From Megasphaera paucivorans (GTDB taxonomy: Bacteria; Bacillota; Negativicutes; Veillonellales; Megasphaeraceae), in NCBI RefSeq assembly GCF_900103535.1, contig NZ_FNHQ01000016.1, forward strand, positions 1 to 64,000: DNA of 64,000 nt. The letters are read 5' to 3'. Below the pieces are notes generated by a model that saw only the letters and a program-made list of their open reading frames with translations, did no database searches and had not been told where the DNA came from. This document shows positions 43,548 through 52,512 of this stretch, piece after piece. Each line of letters begins with the position of its first letter. Position 1 is the stretch's first letter. Position numbers and translations under genes: made by a program.

Positions 43548-44741
43548 CTAGCTGGATATTTTTTTTATATTATCGAAGGTAGTCGTTATCGATTGATTGA
43601 TGACTTCCTTATTTTCTTCTATTGCATGCCCGTAATAGTCCAAAAGCGTAGACGCTTTGCTATGTCCGGTACGTTTGATAATGTCCGGCAAGGAATGCCC
43701 GTTAATCATCAGTTGAGTAGCAAAATACCCGCGCAGATCGTGAAAACGCATCGCTTCAATGTGGTGCCTGCGAATAAAGTTAGTAAACCAGTTCGAAATG
43801 GTATTTGGCCGCATTGGAGTACCATCAGAAAGATAAAAGATTAGATCATACGGGTTCCACTGCTTACCTGCATGTTCTTTAATATGTTCAAATTCGCTTC
43901 TAGCTTCCTTGAGCATCGATCTGAGCTGCGGTATGACATAAATATCGCGTTGACTATTTTCGGTTTTCGTATGAGGATATAGGTAAGTTCCTTTTCCCGG
44001 CGTATATTGCACGGTTTGATGAACGTGTATTGTATGGGCTTCTTCGTCATAATCATTCCACGAAAGACCCAACACCTCCCCCTCCCGACAACCAGTGGTA
44101 AGATCCAAGAGAATCAGCAGCTGATAAGTATGATTCTCTTCCGTAAGCGCGATAAAAAGCTGTCGGATTGTCTCTGCCTTGAAGATTTTTGGTGCTTTAG
44201 GCTTCCCCTTGGGTGGATCGACCTTTTCCATGGGATTCGACGGAATCTGATCCAAACGATATGCGGTACGCATGATATGACCAAACAAATAATATACGGA
44301 TTTTACGGTCAATGGACTAAGGCGTTTATCATTAGACCGACGTTGTTTTTCATTCCGTTTTTCCGTCAATAGCTTTGCTAAAAAATCGGTGATCATAGCA
44401 GGTGTAATATCTTTAAGCGCCACATTTCCTAAATTCGGCTGTATGTATCTATCAATTAAGCGCCGATACGAATCGACCGTACGAGGTGCTAATTTTTCCA
44501 TTGCAGCATACTTTGTTAGCCAGTCTTTTGAAAAGGCTGTGAGAGTCGCGCTTTCGGTGTTAACGTCATATTTTTCAAGTTCAGATAGCCAGAGGCCCAG
44601 CTGATGCTGGGCCTCTGATTTATTCCGTGCTTTAACTGTCTTGTCGCGGCGTATTTCCTTCCCTTTGGGATCATATCCAAAGCGAGCAGTTAAAACCCAC
44701 TTATCGGATGTCCCTTTCTTACGTCGAAACGTACCCGTCAT
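43548..44741 (-). CDS. int: tyrosine recombinase / phage-type integrase 2
   Basis: 397 residues from ATG 44741, which overlaps the excisionase stop (ATGA); the open frame upstream to 44819 is ignored. The motif set is complete: Arg in TTGCREGEVLGLSW, His-x-x-Arg in FHDLRGYF, His in GHSKAST, Tyr in LLDYYGHA. The N-terminal MTGTFRRKKGT and most of the body resemble integrase 1 at 15505-16701, so the two are paralogues from related elements. It would excise and integrate the element carrying the replication protein. The tRNA-Ser at 47.6 kb is a possible target, as is common for this family. Confidence 0.93.
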   Translation of the reverse strand: MTGTFRRKKGTSDKWVLTARFGYDPKGKEIRRDKTVKARNKSEAQHQLGLWLSELEKYDVNTESATLTAFSKDWLTKYAAMEKLAPRTVDSYRRLIDRYIQPNLGNVALKDITPAMITDFLAKLLTEKRNEKQRRSNDKRLSPLTVKSVYYLFGHIMRTAYRLDQIPSNPMEKVDPPKGKPKAPKIFKAETIRQLFIALTEENHTYQLLILLDLTTGCREGEVLGLSWNDYDEEAHTIHVHQTVQYTPGKGTYLYPHTKTENSQRDIYVIPQLRSMLKEARSEFEHIKEHAGKQWNPYDLIFYLSDGTPMRPNTISNWFTNFIRRHHIEAMRFHDLRGYFATQLMINGHSLPDIIKRTGHSKASTLLDYYGHAIEENKEVINQSITTTFDNIKKISS

Positions 44742-44941
44742 GATGCATCCTTCTTCCCCTGTGTATCCAGCCATTCCTGCAATTCTTTCGGCCAAATCAA
44801 ATATTTGCCACGGATACAATGAAAAGGCATTTCTCCCGATTTTGCCATCGACAAGACCGAATAGTATGATAACTTCCCGTAAAAAAATTCTTTTGCCACT
44901 TGCTTTGGATTGAGCGGTGCATCAAAAGTAATCATGTCCAT
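44738..44941 (-). CDS. xis: excisionase-like HTH protein
   Basis: 67 residues. LNPKQVAKEFFYGKLSYYSV and LSMAKSGEMPFHCIRGKYLI then WPKELQEWL is a small winged helix-turn-helix of the excisionase kind. AAGGAGGTCCGAG precedes ATG. It overlaps the integrase start, so both are translated together, a layout typical of xis-int. It probably directs the integrase towards excision. Confidence 0.85.
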   Translation of the reverse strand: MDMITFDAPLNPKQVAKEFFYGKLSYYSVLSMAKSGEMPFHCIRGKYLIWPKELQEWLDTQGKKDAS

Positions 44942-44956
44942 CTCGGACCTCCTTCC

Positions 44957-44979
44957 TACCGGGGATTTACACCCCGGTA
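44957..44979 (-). promoter_or_regulatory. hairpin in front of xis
   Basis: TACCGGGG, seven-base loop, CCCCGGTA forms an 8-bp GC-rich stem between the upstream gene's stop and the xis ribosome site. No T run follows, so it is more likely an RNA structure that shields or separates xis than a terminator. Confidence 0.5.
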
Positions 44980-44991
44980 ATACTAAATTGG

Positions 44992-45327
44992 CTATAAACT
45001 GACTCCCGGCAACAACAGCGTATCTCGTTGACCTTCATTATCAAAATCAGGATTAAAATACAATTGGTTTAATGTTAACCGTTCCGGTAAACATGGAATC
45101 TGCTGTGTTGGCCGATACAGCATCATATAGCGAGTAATATAGGCTGATACGGCATATTGATTAGCCTGCGTCAAATCGTCAAATTCCCAGATTGTAATTT
45201 TGAATAATTTTCGAACTGCCTGCAAAAGCATATATTCATTATCGACTATGCATAGACCATTATTACCGATTACGGCGTAATACTTCATTTCTTCCTGTTG
45301 ATATTCACTTTCATTAAAATTAATCAT
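44992..45327 (-). CDS. small element-encoded protein of unknown function
   Basis: 111 residues from ATG 45327, one base after the stop of the replication gene, with GGGAGG upstream (the longer frame to 45375 is inside that gene). MKYYAVIGNNGLCIVDNEYM and FDDLTQANQYAVSAYITRY faintly recall viroplasmin/RNase H1 N-terminal domains, but this is not certain. It is probably co-translated with the replication protein. Confidence 0.6.
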   Translation of the reverse strand: MINFNESEYQQEEMKYYAVIGNNGLCIVDNEYMLLQAVRKLFKITIWEFDDLTQANQYAVSAYITRYMMLYRPTQQIPCLPERLTLNQLYFNPDFDNEGQRDTLLLPGVSL

Positions 45328-45328
45328 A

Positions 45329-47281
45329 TTATATTGCCTCCCTATTCTTTTCAATCGTTTGACGACAAAGTTCATCCTTCAAACACAACATTCTAGGCCG
45401 GCCAGGAATCAGGCTGCTAGCCTTTTTTAAGCAACCGGTAGTATCATGTTCAATTAAGTTTTTTGCCTTGAGGATTTTACACAACTCACGTTCACTGATT
45501 CCCAAATGATCATCTTTTTGCCTATAGTAATCGGATGCTAAAACATATGAATTGCTTGCCTGCAACATAATGGTCTCTTTATCCCAATATCCGCGATACT
45601 GAGATAAATTCGCAATATAGTGGGATAAGTCCGAAGCAATTTGTAATTGTCCGCTACCCATGCAATCATATAATGCAACAAGAAATTTGACCTCAGGTCG
45701 TAAAGGATTTGTCTGTTGGTCCTGACGAGAAACAAGGTCAAAAATAGTCTGATGAACATCCTGAACCCACTGGCTAGCTTCTTCATTCGTACTAAGACCT
45801 GCTTCTTTAAGAAATTGAGCCATGACATAAGCTGTAATAGTCATGGCAATACCGGTGTCTTTTAAGCGGTCAAACTTAAATTTTTTCTCCGTCTGACGCA
45901 TACAATTAAACGTTGATTTGATATATCCTACTATGTTGGCATAATTAGCTTCAACATAATAGATAAAAGCAGACCAAAACTGTTGTAATAGTTGCGGATT
46001 ATCCTGAAATAAAGTTAGTATATTTTCATTTGGCAATGTATCAAAGTACACTTTCAAATACCGCACAGATGCCGATAAAATTTCCCCCGCAATTTCTTCT
46101 TCGGCTGTAAAGACACAACCACCACGTATGCAGTATTTTCTAATACGATTTGGGCCTGCATACATCGCCTGCGGCGTCTTATCGCTATACGCCCTGACAA
46201 GATGATGAATTTTGTTGATGACAGCTTGAATTTGAATTTTAGTACCTTCTTCATTAAAATCGTCAACCACAAAAACATCATCCCGGTGTTTTCCATGCAA
46301 AATTTTCATACTTGCTTCTGTTGATCGTACTGTATATGCTTTATCTTCTTCCGAATCAAATGGTGCAAATATGACGCGGAACAAGCTGGTCTTCTTCGAT
46401 CCACTGCAAGCAACTGCCATCAACGTATGCTGAATAGGGTGTTTAGCATCCGTGAATAGTGCATCTAAGAAAGCTTCTGCTTGATATAGCATGAGAGGGT
46501 ATACAACTCTCTTTCCTGCGATTTGAAAGACTTGTAATGCAGTTTTCAAATCTGCAGTCTTAATGTTTTCCATCGCAACTAATTTTTTTACCGACAGACA
46601 ATCATTTCTTCCACCATGTAAGAAATACCTGGTGCCATCTGAACGTTTATGACTCCAGCCAAAATACGAATATTTTTCCGTAACTGGACCTTGATATTTT
46701 CCGTACAACAGTGACAAAGCATGTTTAAGACATTCTTTTGCTGTACGCACACGTTCAGAAAATAAAGTACATTCCGGAATATTACCATCAAGAAAATGCA
46801 TTAAAGATTTATACCTTCTTACTGGAATAGGAAACTCGTATTTTTTACTATCGACAATAATCATCAGATTAACACTTTCGGTTCGGTTATCCTCTTCATC
46901 AATAGATACATATTTTTCCTGAATGTACACACTAAAATTTGAAAAACGAACGATCGTATCATTATGATTGATCATATACAATCCATCCGTCCCAAGATAG
47001 TACCCATCTCCCAACTCCTGTAATGTTGAAGTAACTGGTAATTTTCCCGGTGGTTTGACAATAGATGAAGTCATGCATCTGTTGTCATCACCAGGGATAG
47101 TGCCTAGCGACATACGTTTCATACCCAGTGTTGGCATAATCGACGAAATTTTCTTACTTTCCGGAATTGTTTGATTAAACCCTTGTACACGAGTAGCAAC
47201 GTCGATTTTTCCGTTTTTTGCTTCCGGTACTACTCGAGCAACACGTTTTGCAACTTCAATTTTGTTTTTGTCTTCTGACAT
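45329..47281 (-). CDS. DUF927-like replication/primase-helicase protein
   Basis: 650 residues. A P-loop-like ACSGSKKTSLFRVIFAPF is near residue 287 and DVFVVDDFN near residue 333 looks like Walker B, giving a DUF927-type ATPase. The upstream part has GDGYYLGTDGLYMINHNDTI, and the end has a winged-helix-like region (GISERELCKILKAKNLIEHD). Such proteins act as replication initiator/helicases on integrative elements and phage satellites. ATG follows AAGGAGGCAATG. It is the first gene of rep-orf-xis-int and starts 290 bp below the tRNA-Ser. Confidence 0.7.
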   Translation of the reverse strand: MSEDKNKIEVAKRVARVVPEAKNGKIDVATRVQGFNQTIPESKKISSIMPTLGMKRMSLGTIPGDDNRCMTSSIVKPPGKLPVTSTLQELGDGYYLGTDGLYMINHNDTIVRFSNFSVYIQEKYVSIDEEDNRTESVNLMIIVDSKKYEFPIPVRRYKSLMHFLDGNIPECTLFSERVRTAKECLKHALSLLYGKYQGPVTEKYSYFGWSHKRSDGTRYFLHGGRNDCLSVKKLVAMENIKTADLKTALQVFQIAGKRVVYPLMLYQAEAFLDALFTDAKHPIQHTLMAVACSGSKKTSLFRVIFAPFDSEEDKAYTVRSTEASMKILHGKHRDDVFVVDDFNEEGTKIQIQAVINKIHHLVRAYSDKTPQAMYAGPNRIRKYCIRGGCVFTAEEEIAGEILSASVRYLKVYFDTLPNENILTLFQDNPQLLQQFWSAFIYYVEANYANIVGYIKSTFNCMRQTEKKFKFDRLKDTGIAMTITAYVMAQFLKEAGLSTNEEASQWVQDVHQTIFDLVSRQDQQTNPLRPEVKFLVALYDCMGSGQLQIASDLSHYIANLSQYRGYWDKETIMLQASNSYVLASDYYRQKDDHLGISERELCKILKAKNLIEHDTTGCLKKASSLIPGRPRMLCLKDELCRQTIEKNREAI

Positions 47282-47439
47282 AATTCATTGCCTCCTTGTA
47301 TGTATTGCACCTTTTTCTTTCGATGCAAGCTCAGCTTATCATTGGTCAGATAACGTTACTGAAAAAACTTCGACAAAAACATGCAGAAAAGGACTCATTT
47401 TTCTTTTCAGTTTGATATCTATCAGCTTTAAAAAGACGA

Positions 47440-47471
47440 AAAAAAATCCCAATACCTTTTTGTATTGGGAT
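47440..47471 (-). terminator. terminator between tRNA-Ser and the element
   Basis: TCCCAATAC, six-base loop, GTATTGGGA (47447-47470), followed on the minus strand by seven T residues. It separates the tRNA transcript from the element's replication gene. Confidence 0.8.
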
Positions 47472-47523
47472 AGAAATACATCATTTTTCCATTTGCACGG
47501 CGATTTACACGGCAAAAAAACAG

Positions 47524-47560
47524 AAAAAAGCGGGCTTGGAAAAATATCCAAACCCGCTCG
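47524..47560 (-). terminator. tRNA-Ser terminator
   Basis: AGCGGGCTTGGA pairs with TCCAAACCCGCT (one G-T) at 47529-47558; the minus strand continues with TTTTTTCTG. It lies 14 bp after the tRNA 3' end and is its expected intrinsic terminator. Confidence 0.85.
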
Positions 47561-47571
47561 TATTAGTAAAA

Positions 47572-47662
47572 TGGCGGAGTGGCAGGGATTTGAACCCTGG
47601 CGGGCCTTACGACCCCTAACGATTTAGCAAACCGTCCTCTTCAGCCACTTGAGTACCACTCC
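47572..47662 (-). tRNA. tRNA-Ser(GCU)
   Basis: The minus strand starts GGAGTGGTACTCAAGTGGCT and ends with GGTTCAAATCCCTGCCACTC followed by CGCCA-type CGCCA. The long variable arm (GGGGTCGTAAGGCCCGCC) and G26-like stem identify a class II serine tRNA. The anticodon GCT is at 47626-47628 (minus strand). The 3' CCA is encoded. It borders the mobile region and is a usual integration target for tyrosine integrases. No second copy of its 3' end was seen within this window. Confidence 0.93.
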
Positions 47663-47683
47663 ATAATGTCGGCTGACTATAAT

Positions 47684-47713
47684 ATATTACTATATATTAT
47701 GTAAAATTGTCAA
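47684..47713 (-). promoter_or_regulatory. promoter of tRNA-Ser
   Basis: On the minus strand TTGACA (47713-47708) is followed after about 18 bp by TAATAT, which fits a sigma-70 promoter about 20 bp before the tRNA start. The -10 box is only a partial match. Confidence 0.6.
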
Positions 47714-47830
47714 GGATTTTCTTTTAATTTACCATTACACTTCCTCATTCAAACTCGATATATCCTACTATATATGATATAATATGTTCACAAATAAAGT
47801 ATTTATTATTTTTTATAAAAAGGAGTACAT

Positions 47831-48493
47831 ATGATGAAAAAACATTCTATAAAACAATATATCTGCCTTATATTAATGGTGATACTAGCCCTATCCTTCA
47901 TTCTTACCATTTTTAGAATGCAGCGTCCGGCTACCCCGAATATTATTACACAGGCTTCAAAAAAAAATTCCTCTGAATCGTCCACACAAGCAACATCTGC
48001 TGTTTCTATTCCTCAAGGATCTTATGTGGAAATTACCTTTAACTTCAATCGCTCTTCCAATAAAAAGGGGAGTGATCAATTTGCAGCTTGGATAGAAGAC
48101 TCTAATGGTAAATTTGTACGCACATTGGTTGTCACACAATATGCTGCCAGAAAAGGGGCTGCTAAATATACTTTCTGTCTTCCTACTTGGAGTGAACGCT
48201 CCGGTGCCCGTGCTAACTCCCAAGAAATAGACACCGCCGCCGGCGCTACTCCCAAAACCGGAACGATACACTATTATTGGGATTTAACGGATAAAAACAA
48301 TACACCCGTCAAACCCGGAATATATCATCTTTACCTGGAAGGAACGCAAAGTGAAACGGACCAACTGTTATTCCAAGGTAATATAAACGTTGGCGGCCAA
48401 TCTGCTGCCATAACGGCAGCCCCAACGTACAAATCAGGAAAAGCACCCGATACGCCTATGCTTTCTGCCGTCACATTCTTGTATAAGCCATAA
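47831..48493 (+). CDS. secreted/anchored DUF2271 protein
   Basis: 220 residues. A hydrophobic N-terminus (YICLILMVILALSFILTIF) is a signal anchor, followed by a Ser/Thr-rich linker. The rest matches DUF2271: AWIEDSNGKFVRTLVVTQYA, GARANSQEIDTAAGATPKTG and YYWDLTDKNNTPVKPGIYHL. These proteins are often in heme/FMN-linked thiosulfate or cytochrome loci. The exact job is unknown. AAAAGGAGTACAT precedes ATG. It converges with the DUF3783 gene and no terminator lies between them. Confidence 0.85.
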   Translation: MMKKHSIKQYICLILMVILALSFILTIFRMQRPATPNIITQASKKNSSESSTQATSAVSIPQGSYVEITFNFNRSSNKKGSDQFAAWIEDSNGKFVRTLVVTQYAARKGAAKYTFCLPTWSERSGARANSQEIDTAAGATPKTGTIHYYWDLTDKNNTPVKPGIYHLYLEGTQSETDQLLFQGNINVGGQSAAITAAPTYKSGKAPDTPMLSAVTFLYKP

Positions 48494-48497
48494 TGTT

Positions 48498-48935
48498 TTA
48501 TCTCTTTTTCTGCGCTTCAAAATAATCATGTTCTTTAGATATTTCCTGGAGTATCGTATATATATTCCAGGAAATATTATTAGGCGTTACTCCTGCTTTT
48601 AGCGGGATATTTTTAAGCGGTCCGCGACGAATCCCATTGAGCAGTACATTTAATGCGGAAGAATCGAAACCACACAAAATAATAGCTTCCTTAGTAACTT
48701 CCATAGCTGCCATTAATTCCTGATTTTCTGGAATATCTTTTTTTTCTTCTTGTTTTTTTAAAGCAGATATATTTTCAATTTCTTCTTCTGTAAATCCTAA
48801 AAGTTCTCCTACCGTTTTATCCATATCATTTTCCGTAACGATGCGAATCTGAGACTTGGTTAATAATGCCAAAAGTTTCAATTGTTTTATGCGTTCGGGT
48901 ATAAAATTTATTGCTAATATCATTTTTAAAGCCAT
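48498..48935 (-). CDS. DUF3783 domain protein
   Basis: 145 residues from ATG 48935 (AATAGGAGTGATTATT before it). The C-terminal part LCGFDSSALNVLLNGIRRGP and PLKAGVTPNNISWNIYTILQ then EISKEH is the DUF3783 signature. No function is assigned to the family. It lies 4 bp from the convergent DUF2271 gene and is divergent from the LysR regulator, whose control it might share. Confidence 0.8.
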   Translation of the reverse strand: MALKMILAINFIPERIKQLKLLALLTKSQIRIVTENDMDKTVGELLGFTEEEIENISALKKQEEKKDIPENQELMAAMEVTKEAIILCGFDSSALNVLLNGIRRGPLKNIPLKAGVTPNNISWNIYTILQEISKEHDYFEAQKKR

Positions 48936-49006
48936 AATAATCACTCCTATTCTTTATTAAGAATACATTAAATATCTCTGCTCTAACTATACAGGATGGT
49001 GGCCTT

Positions 49007-49906
49007 ATGTCAACTAATTTTGAATATTATAAGATTTTTTATTATGTAGCAAAATATAAAAATTTCACACATGCGGCACAGGTCCTATACATAAATCAGC
49101 CATCCGTTACACGTTATATTCACTTATTAGAAGAAGAGTTAGGCTGCCGGTTGTTCATACGTTCCAAACAGGGTGTAAAATTAACACCAGAGGGAAATTT
49201 ATTATATGAACATGTGGCACCTGCCTGCGAATCATTATTTTCAGGTGAAGAAAAATTACATGCCGTGAAAGATTTAAAAGAAGGAACTTTGTTAATTGGA
49301 ACAACAGAAATTGCATTCCGTACTGTTTTACTTGACAAACTTCATATTTTTAGACAACGTTATCCTGATATCAAAGTAAAAATCTCTTGCGATACAGCCC
49401 CTCACTCTGTTTCCAACTTACTAGCAGGAAAATATGAACTCAATCTAGTAACTACTCCCATTGATATAAAAGATACAATTGCTATACGCAAAGTCATGTC
49501 ATTGCAAGACGTCCTGATTTGCAAAACAGGATATATAAAACTTACGAAAAACATACCGTACACACTGAAAAACGTATGCTCCTATCCCATGGTCACACTT
49601 CCTGATTCGACAAGCACACGGAGGTTTTATGAAAGTTTCTATTATAAAGCCGGTCTACAATTTAAAGTAGACATTGAGGTAAGTTCTATTGATCTTATCC
49701 TTCCCGTCATTCGACGGGGTTTAGCGGTGGGCTTTATACCGCAAAAAATTGCAGAACCATATCTTCATTCAGGTGAAATATCTGTAATTCCTCTGTCCGA
49801 AAAAATGCCCACTCGTTCCGTATGCATTCTTTGGGACAAACAACGACCTTTAAGTTTAGCTGCCCATAAATTTTTCGAGGTCCTTACGAAAGATTCCACG
49901 CCGTAA
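49007..49906 (+). CDS. LysR-family transcriptional regulator
   Basis: 299 residues. The N-terminal winged helix (YYKIFYYVAKYKNFTHAAQV then LYINQPSVTRYIHLLEEELG) and the C-terminal periplasmic-binding-like effector domain are complete. It probably regulates its own promoter region and the divergent DUF3783 gene, the usual LysR layout. The effector is unknown. A GGATGGTGG site precedes ATG. It is followed by a bidirectional terminator shared with rplQ. Confidence 0.93.
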   Translation: MSTNFEYYKIFYYVAKYKNFTHAAQVLYINQPSVTRYIHLLEEELGCRLFIRSKQGVKLTPEGNLLYEHVAPACESLFSGEEKLHAVKDLKEGTLLIGTTEIAFRTVLLDKLHIFRQRYPDIKVKISCDTAPHSVSNLLAGKYELNLVTTPIDIKDTIAIRKVMSLQDVLICKTGYIKLTKNIPYTLKNVCSYPMVTLPDSTSTRRFYESFYYKAGLQFKVDIEVSSIDLILPVIRRGLAVGFIPQKIAEPYLHSGEISVIPLSEKMPTRSVCILWDKQRPLSLAAHKFFEVLTKDSTP

Positions 49907-49918
49907 AATAACATAACA

Positions 49919-49958
49919 AAAATCCCGATGCAGCTACTTACTGCATCGGGATTTTTTA
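49919..49958. terminator. bidirectional terminator between LysR gene and rplQ
   Basis: AATCCCGATGCAG, seven-base loop, CTGCATCGGGATT at 49921-49953. A and T runs on either side let it work for the LysR gene (plus) and the ribosomal operon (minus). Confidence 0.9.
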
Positions 49959-49964
49959 TTCAGT

Positions 49965-50303
49965 TTATACTAATTCGATGATAACCATCGGAGCTGCATC
50001 GCCCTGGCGAACGCCAGTTTTGATGATGCGTGTATAACCACCTTGACGATCTTTGTACTTAGGTGCAACTTCGTCAAACAGCTTTTTTACTACATCTTCA
50101 TCCATCATATACGCCAATACCTGACGGCGCGCATGAAGGTCGCCACGTTTAGCCAGCGTCAGCATCTTATCCGCAATTTTGCGAAGTTCTTTTGCTTTTG
50201 CTTCCGTAGTTTCAATGCGTTCATGTTGGAATAAAGAGGTAACAATGCTGCGCAATAATGCTTTACGTGCGGAGCTGTCGCGTCCCAACTTTCTATAAGC
50301 CAT
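49965..50303 (-). CDS. rplQ: 50S ribosomal protein L17
   Basis: 112 residues: [35 protein letters not shown] and a VIIELV end. L17 sits at the peptide-exit side of the 50S subunit. It is the last gene of the minus-strand S10-spc-alpha cluster, 17 bp after rpoA, and is followed by the terminator at 49.92 kb. Confidence 0.97.
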   Translation of the reverse strand: MAYRKLGRDSSARKALLRSIVTSLFQHERIETTEAKAKELRKIADKMLTLAKRGDLHARRQVLAYMMDEDVVKKLFDEVAPKYKDRQGGYTRIIKTGVRQGDAAPMVIIELV

Positions 50304-50320
50304 CGTTCATCCTCCTCAAA

Positions 50321-51298
50321 CTATTCTTCATGGGATTTCAGATCATATCCGTAATCCTCTAATTTTGCAATAATTTCATCAACGGATTTTTTGCCAAGAT
50401 TACGAATCTTCGACAAATCATCCTTCGTCCGTTCCACCAAATCTGCTAATGTGTACACATTGGCACGTTTAAGACAATTGGATGCCCGAACGGATAAATC
50501 CAATACGTCGATTTTAATCTTTGTAAGATCAACTTCAGGTTCTTCCGGTTCCTTATCAGGATCTTTACTGGTAAATTCACCGGCAGCTTCATTAGCAGCT
50601 GGATCAGAAGCCAATTCCTTAAAGTATTCCAAATAGCTGACCATAATGGAAGAGGCTTTTGCTACTGCATTTTCAGCAGTAATACTTCCATCTGTCCAAA
50701 CTTCCAATGACAACGAATCATAGTCCATTTCGTTGCCTACCCGGATATCACCAATTTCATAATTTACCCGCGTAATGGGCGAGAAAATCGAATCGATAGG
50801 AATAACGCCAATCATATCAGTATCCTTCTTATTCTTCGTAGAAGGAACATAGCCTTTACCTCGTTCAATATGGGCAGTCAAGCGAATATGAGCGTCCTTA
50901 TCAAGAGTAGCAATATGAAGTTCCGGGTTTAAAATTTCAATGTCTGAGCTTACTGCGAAATCATTTGCGGTTAATTCACATTCACCGGTTACGTCTACAA
51001 TGATATCAGTTTCATCAATTCCATCATAGTTGAATTTTAAGCACATTTGCTTCAAATTCAAGATAATATCTGTTACATCTTCACGCACACCAGGAATCGT
51101 TGAAAATTCATGCAATACTCCATCAATTTTAATGGAAGTGATCGCTACGCCATCTAAAGACGATAAAAGGATACGCCGCAAACTGTTACCCAACGTGATT
51201 CCATAACCCCGATCAAGAGGTTCACATACGAATTTTCCATAGGTGTTGTCTTCGCTTCGTTCGACAACTTCAATCTTAAATTTATTATCATCTATCAT
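50321..51298 (-). CDS. rpoA: RNA polymerase alpha subunit
   Basis: 325 residues with the N-terminal assembly domain (LDRGYGITLGNSLRRILLSS, the dimer interface) and the C-terminal DNA/activator domain (LDLSVRASNCLKRANVYTLA and IRNLGKKSVDEI). It starts the core polymerase assembly. It follows rpsK by 52 bp. The usual rpsD is not between them. Confidence 0.98.
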   Translation of the reverse strand: MIDDNKFKIEVVERSEDNTYGKFVCEPLDRGYGITLGNSLRRILLSSLDGVAITSIKIDGVLHEFSTIPGVREDVTDIILNLKQMCLKFNYDGIDETDIIVDVTGECELTANDFAVSSDIEILNPELHIATLDKDAHIRLTAHIERGKGYVPSTKNKKDTDMIGVIPIDSIFSPITRVNYEIGDIRVGNEMDYDSLSLEVWTDGSITAENAVAKASSIMVSYLEYFKELASDPAANEAAGEFTSKDPDKEPEEPEVDLTKIKIDVLDLSVRASNCLKRANVYTLADLVERTKDDLSKIRNLGKKSVDEIIAKLEDYGYDLKSHEE

Positions 51299-51350
51299 TA
51301 GGAAAATCCTCCCATTTCAGAATCAAATCAAATCGGTCAATTAGCAACGA

Positions 51351-51740
51351 TTAGACACGTCTGCGTTTTGGCGGACGGCAGCCATTATGCGGAATCGGAG
51401 TAACATCTTTAATGCTATTGACTTCCAATCCTGCTGCCTGTAAAGCACGGATAGCGGCTTCACGACCAGATCCAGGACCCTTTACAAATACTTCTACTTG
51501 ATGGAGGCCATGTTCCATTGCTGCTTTTGCAGCCTGTTCAGCAGCCATCTGAGCAGCAAACGGCGTACTTTTACGAGACCCACGGAAACCAAGACCGCCT
51601 GCGCTAGCCCACGAAAGTGCATTGCCCTTCGTATCACTGATGGTAATAATCGTATTATTAAAAGTAGAACGGATATGTGCTGCGCCGGATTCTACATGTT
51701 TCTTTTCTTTCTTTTTATTGCTTCTTACGTTTTTAGCCAA
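51351..51740 (-). CDS. rpsK: 30S ribosomal protein S11
   Basis: 129 residues: [34 protein letters not shown] and C-terminal [14 protein letters not shown]. It forms the platform of the 30S subunit. It is 24 bp after rpsM in the alpha operon. Confidence 0.98.
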   Translation of the reverse strand: MAKNVRSNKKKEKKHVESGAAHIRSTFNNTIITISDTKGNALSWASAGGLGFRGSRKSTPFAAQMAAEQAAKAAMEHGLHQVEVFVKGPGSGREAAIRALQAAGLEVNSIKDVTPIPHNGCRPPKRRRV

Positions 51741-51764
51741 GACTGTTTCCCTCCTTACTTAGAA

Positions 51765-52133
51765 TTATTTTTTATGACCTGCTATTGCTTTTCTCGGACC
51801 CTTGCGAGTCCGGGCATTTGTCTTTGTGCGCTGTCCACGAACAGGGAGTCCTGCACGATGACGCTTGCCACGATATGAATTGACTTCAATAAGTCTTTTA
51901 ATATTTAAAGCATCTTCACGACGAAGATCACCTTCTACTTTGTAATCAGCACCGATAACTTCACGGATTTTAGATACTTCATCTTCCGTCAAGTCGCGTA
52001 TGCGCGTATCAGGGTTAACCCCTGTTTTCTTCAAAATTTCCTGGGAAGAAGAAAGGCCAATACCAAAAATGTAAGTCAAGCCAACTTCAACTCGTTTGTC
52101 ACGTGGTAAATCCACACCGGCTATACGTGCCAT
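51765..52133 (-). CDS. rpsM: 30S ribosomal protein S13
   Basis: 122 residues: [20 protein letters not shown], the helix-turn-helix-like head domain, and a basic tail [18 protein letters not shown]. It contacts the 50S subunit and the P-site tRNA. AGGAGGTGGATGA precedes ATG. It lies 22 bp below rpmJ. Confidence 0.98.
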   Translation of the reverse strand: MARIAGVDLPRDKRVEVGLTYIFGIGLSSSQEILKKTGVNPDTRIRDLTEDEVSKIREVIGADYKVEGDLRREDALNIKRLIEVNSYRGKRHRAGLPVRGQRTKTNARTRKGPRKAIAGHKK

Positions 52134-52155
52134 CTATTCATCCACCTCCTGTCTA

Positions 52156-52269
52156 TTAACCTTGTTTTTGTTTATGTTTTGGATTTTCGCAAATAACCAT
52201 AACACGGCCCTTGCGCTTAATGATTTTGCATTTTTCGCAAATCTTCTTTACTGACGGTTTAACCTTCAT
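52156..52269 (-). CDS. rpmJ: 50S ribosomal protein L36
   Basis: 37 residues, too short for most ORF lists: [20 protein letters not shown] then [17 protein letters not shown]. The CxxC, C and H pattern is the zinc-binding form. GGAGGTTAATT lies before ATG. It sits in its normal place between infA and rpsM. Confidence 0.97.
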   Translation of the reverse strand: MKVKPSVKKICEKCKIIKRKGRVMVICENPKHKQKQG

Positions 52270-52293
52270 AATTAACCTCCTGCGTAATCAATC

Positions 52294-52512
52294 TTACTTA
52301 AAGCGATACGTAATACGACCGCGATTCAGATCGTACGGCGTCAATTCCATCGTAACTCTGTCACCTGGCAGGATACGTATAAAATTCATCCGCATTTTGC
52401 CGGAAACATGAGCGAGAACAATATGCCCGTTTTCCAACTTTACTTTAAACATGGCGTTAGGCAACGCTTCAACGACGATGCCTTCTACTTCAATGACATC
52501 TTCCTTAGACAT
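52294..52512 (-). CDS. infA: translation initiation factor IF-1
   Basis: 72 residues, an OB-fold S1-like domain: [36 protein letters not shown] and ending RGRITYRFK. It blocks the A site during initiation. It overlaps the KOW gene by 8 bp, suggesting coupling. Confidence 0.97.
   Translation of the reverse strand: MSKEDVIEVEGIVVEALPNAMFKVKLENGHIVLAHVSGKMRMNFIRILPGDRVTMELTPYDLNRGRITYRFK

Noticed and set aside
43051-43582. Plus-strand open frames of up to 112 codons
   Set aside because: They lie opposite recognisable reverse-transcriptase blocks on the minus strand, have no good ribosome site and no known protein features.
47572-47662. tRNA 3' end as proven attachment site of the whole island
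   Set aside because: No second copy of the tRNA end was found near 15-17 kb or elsewhere in the window, so this stays a possibility only.
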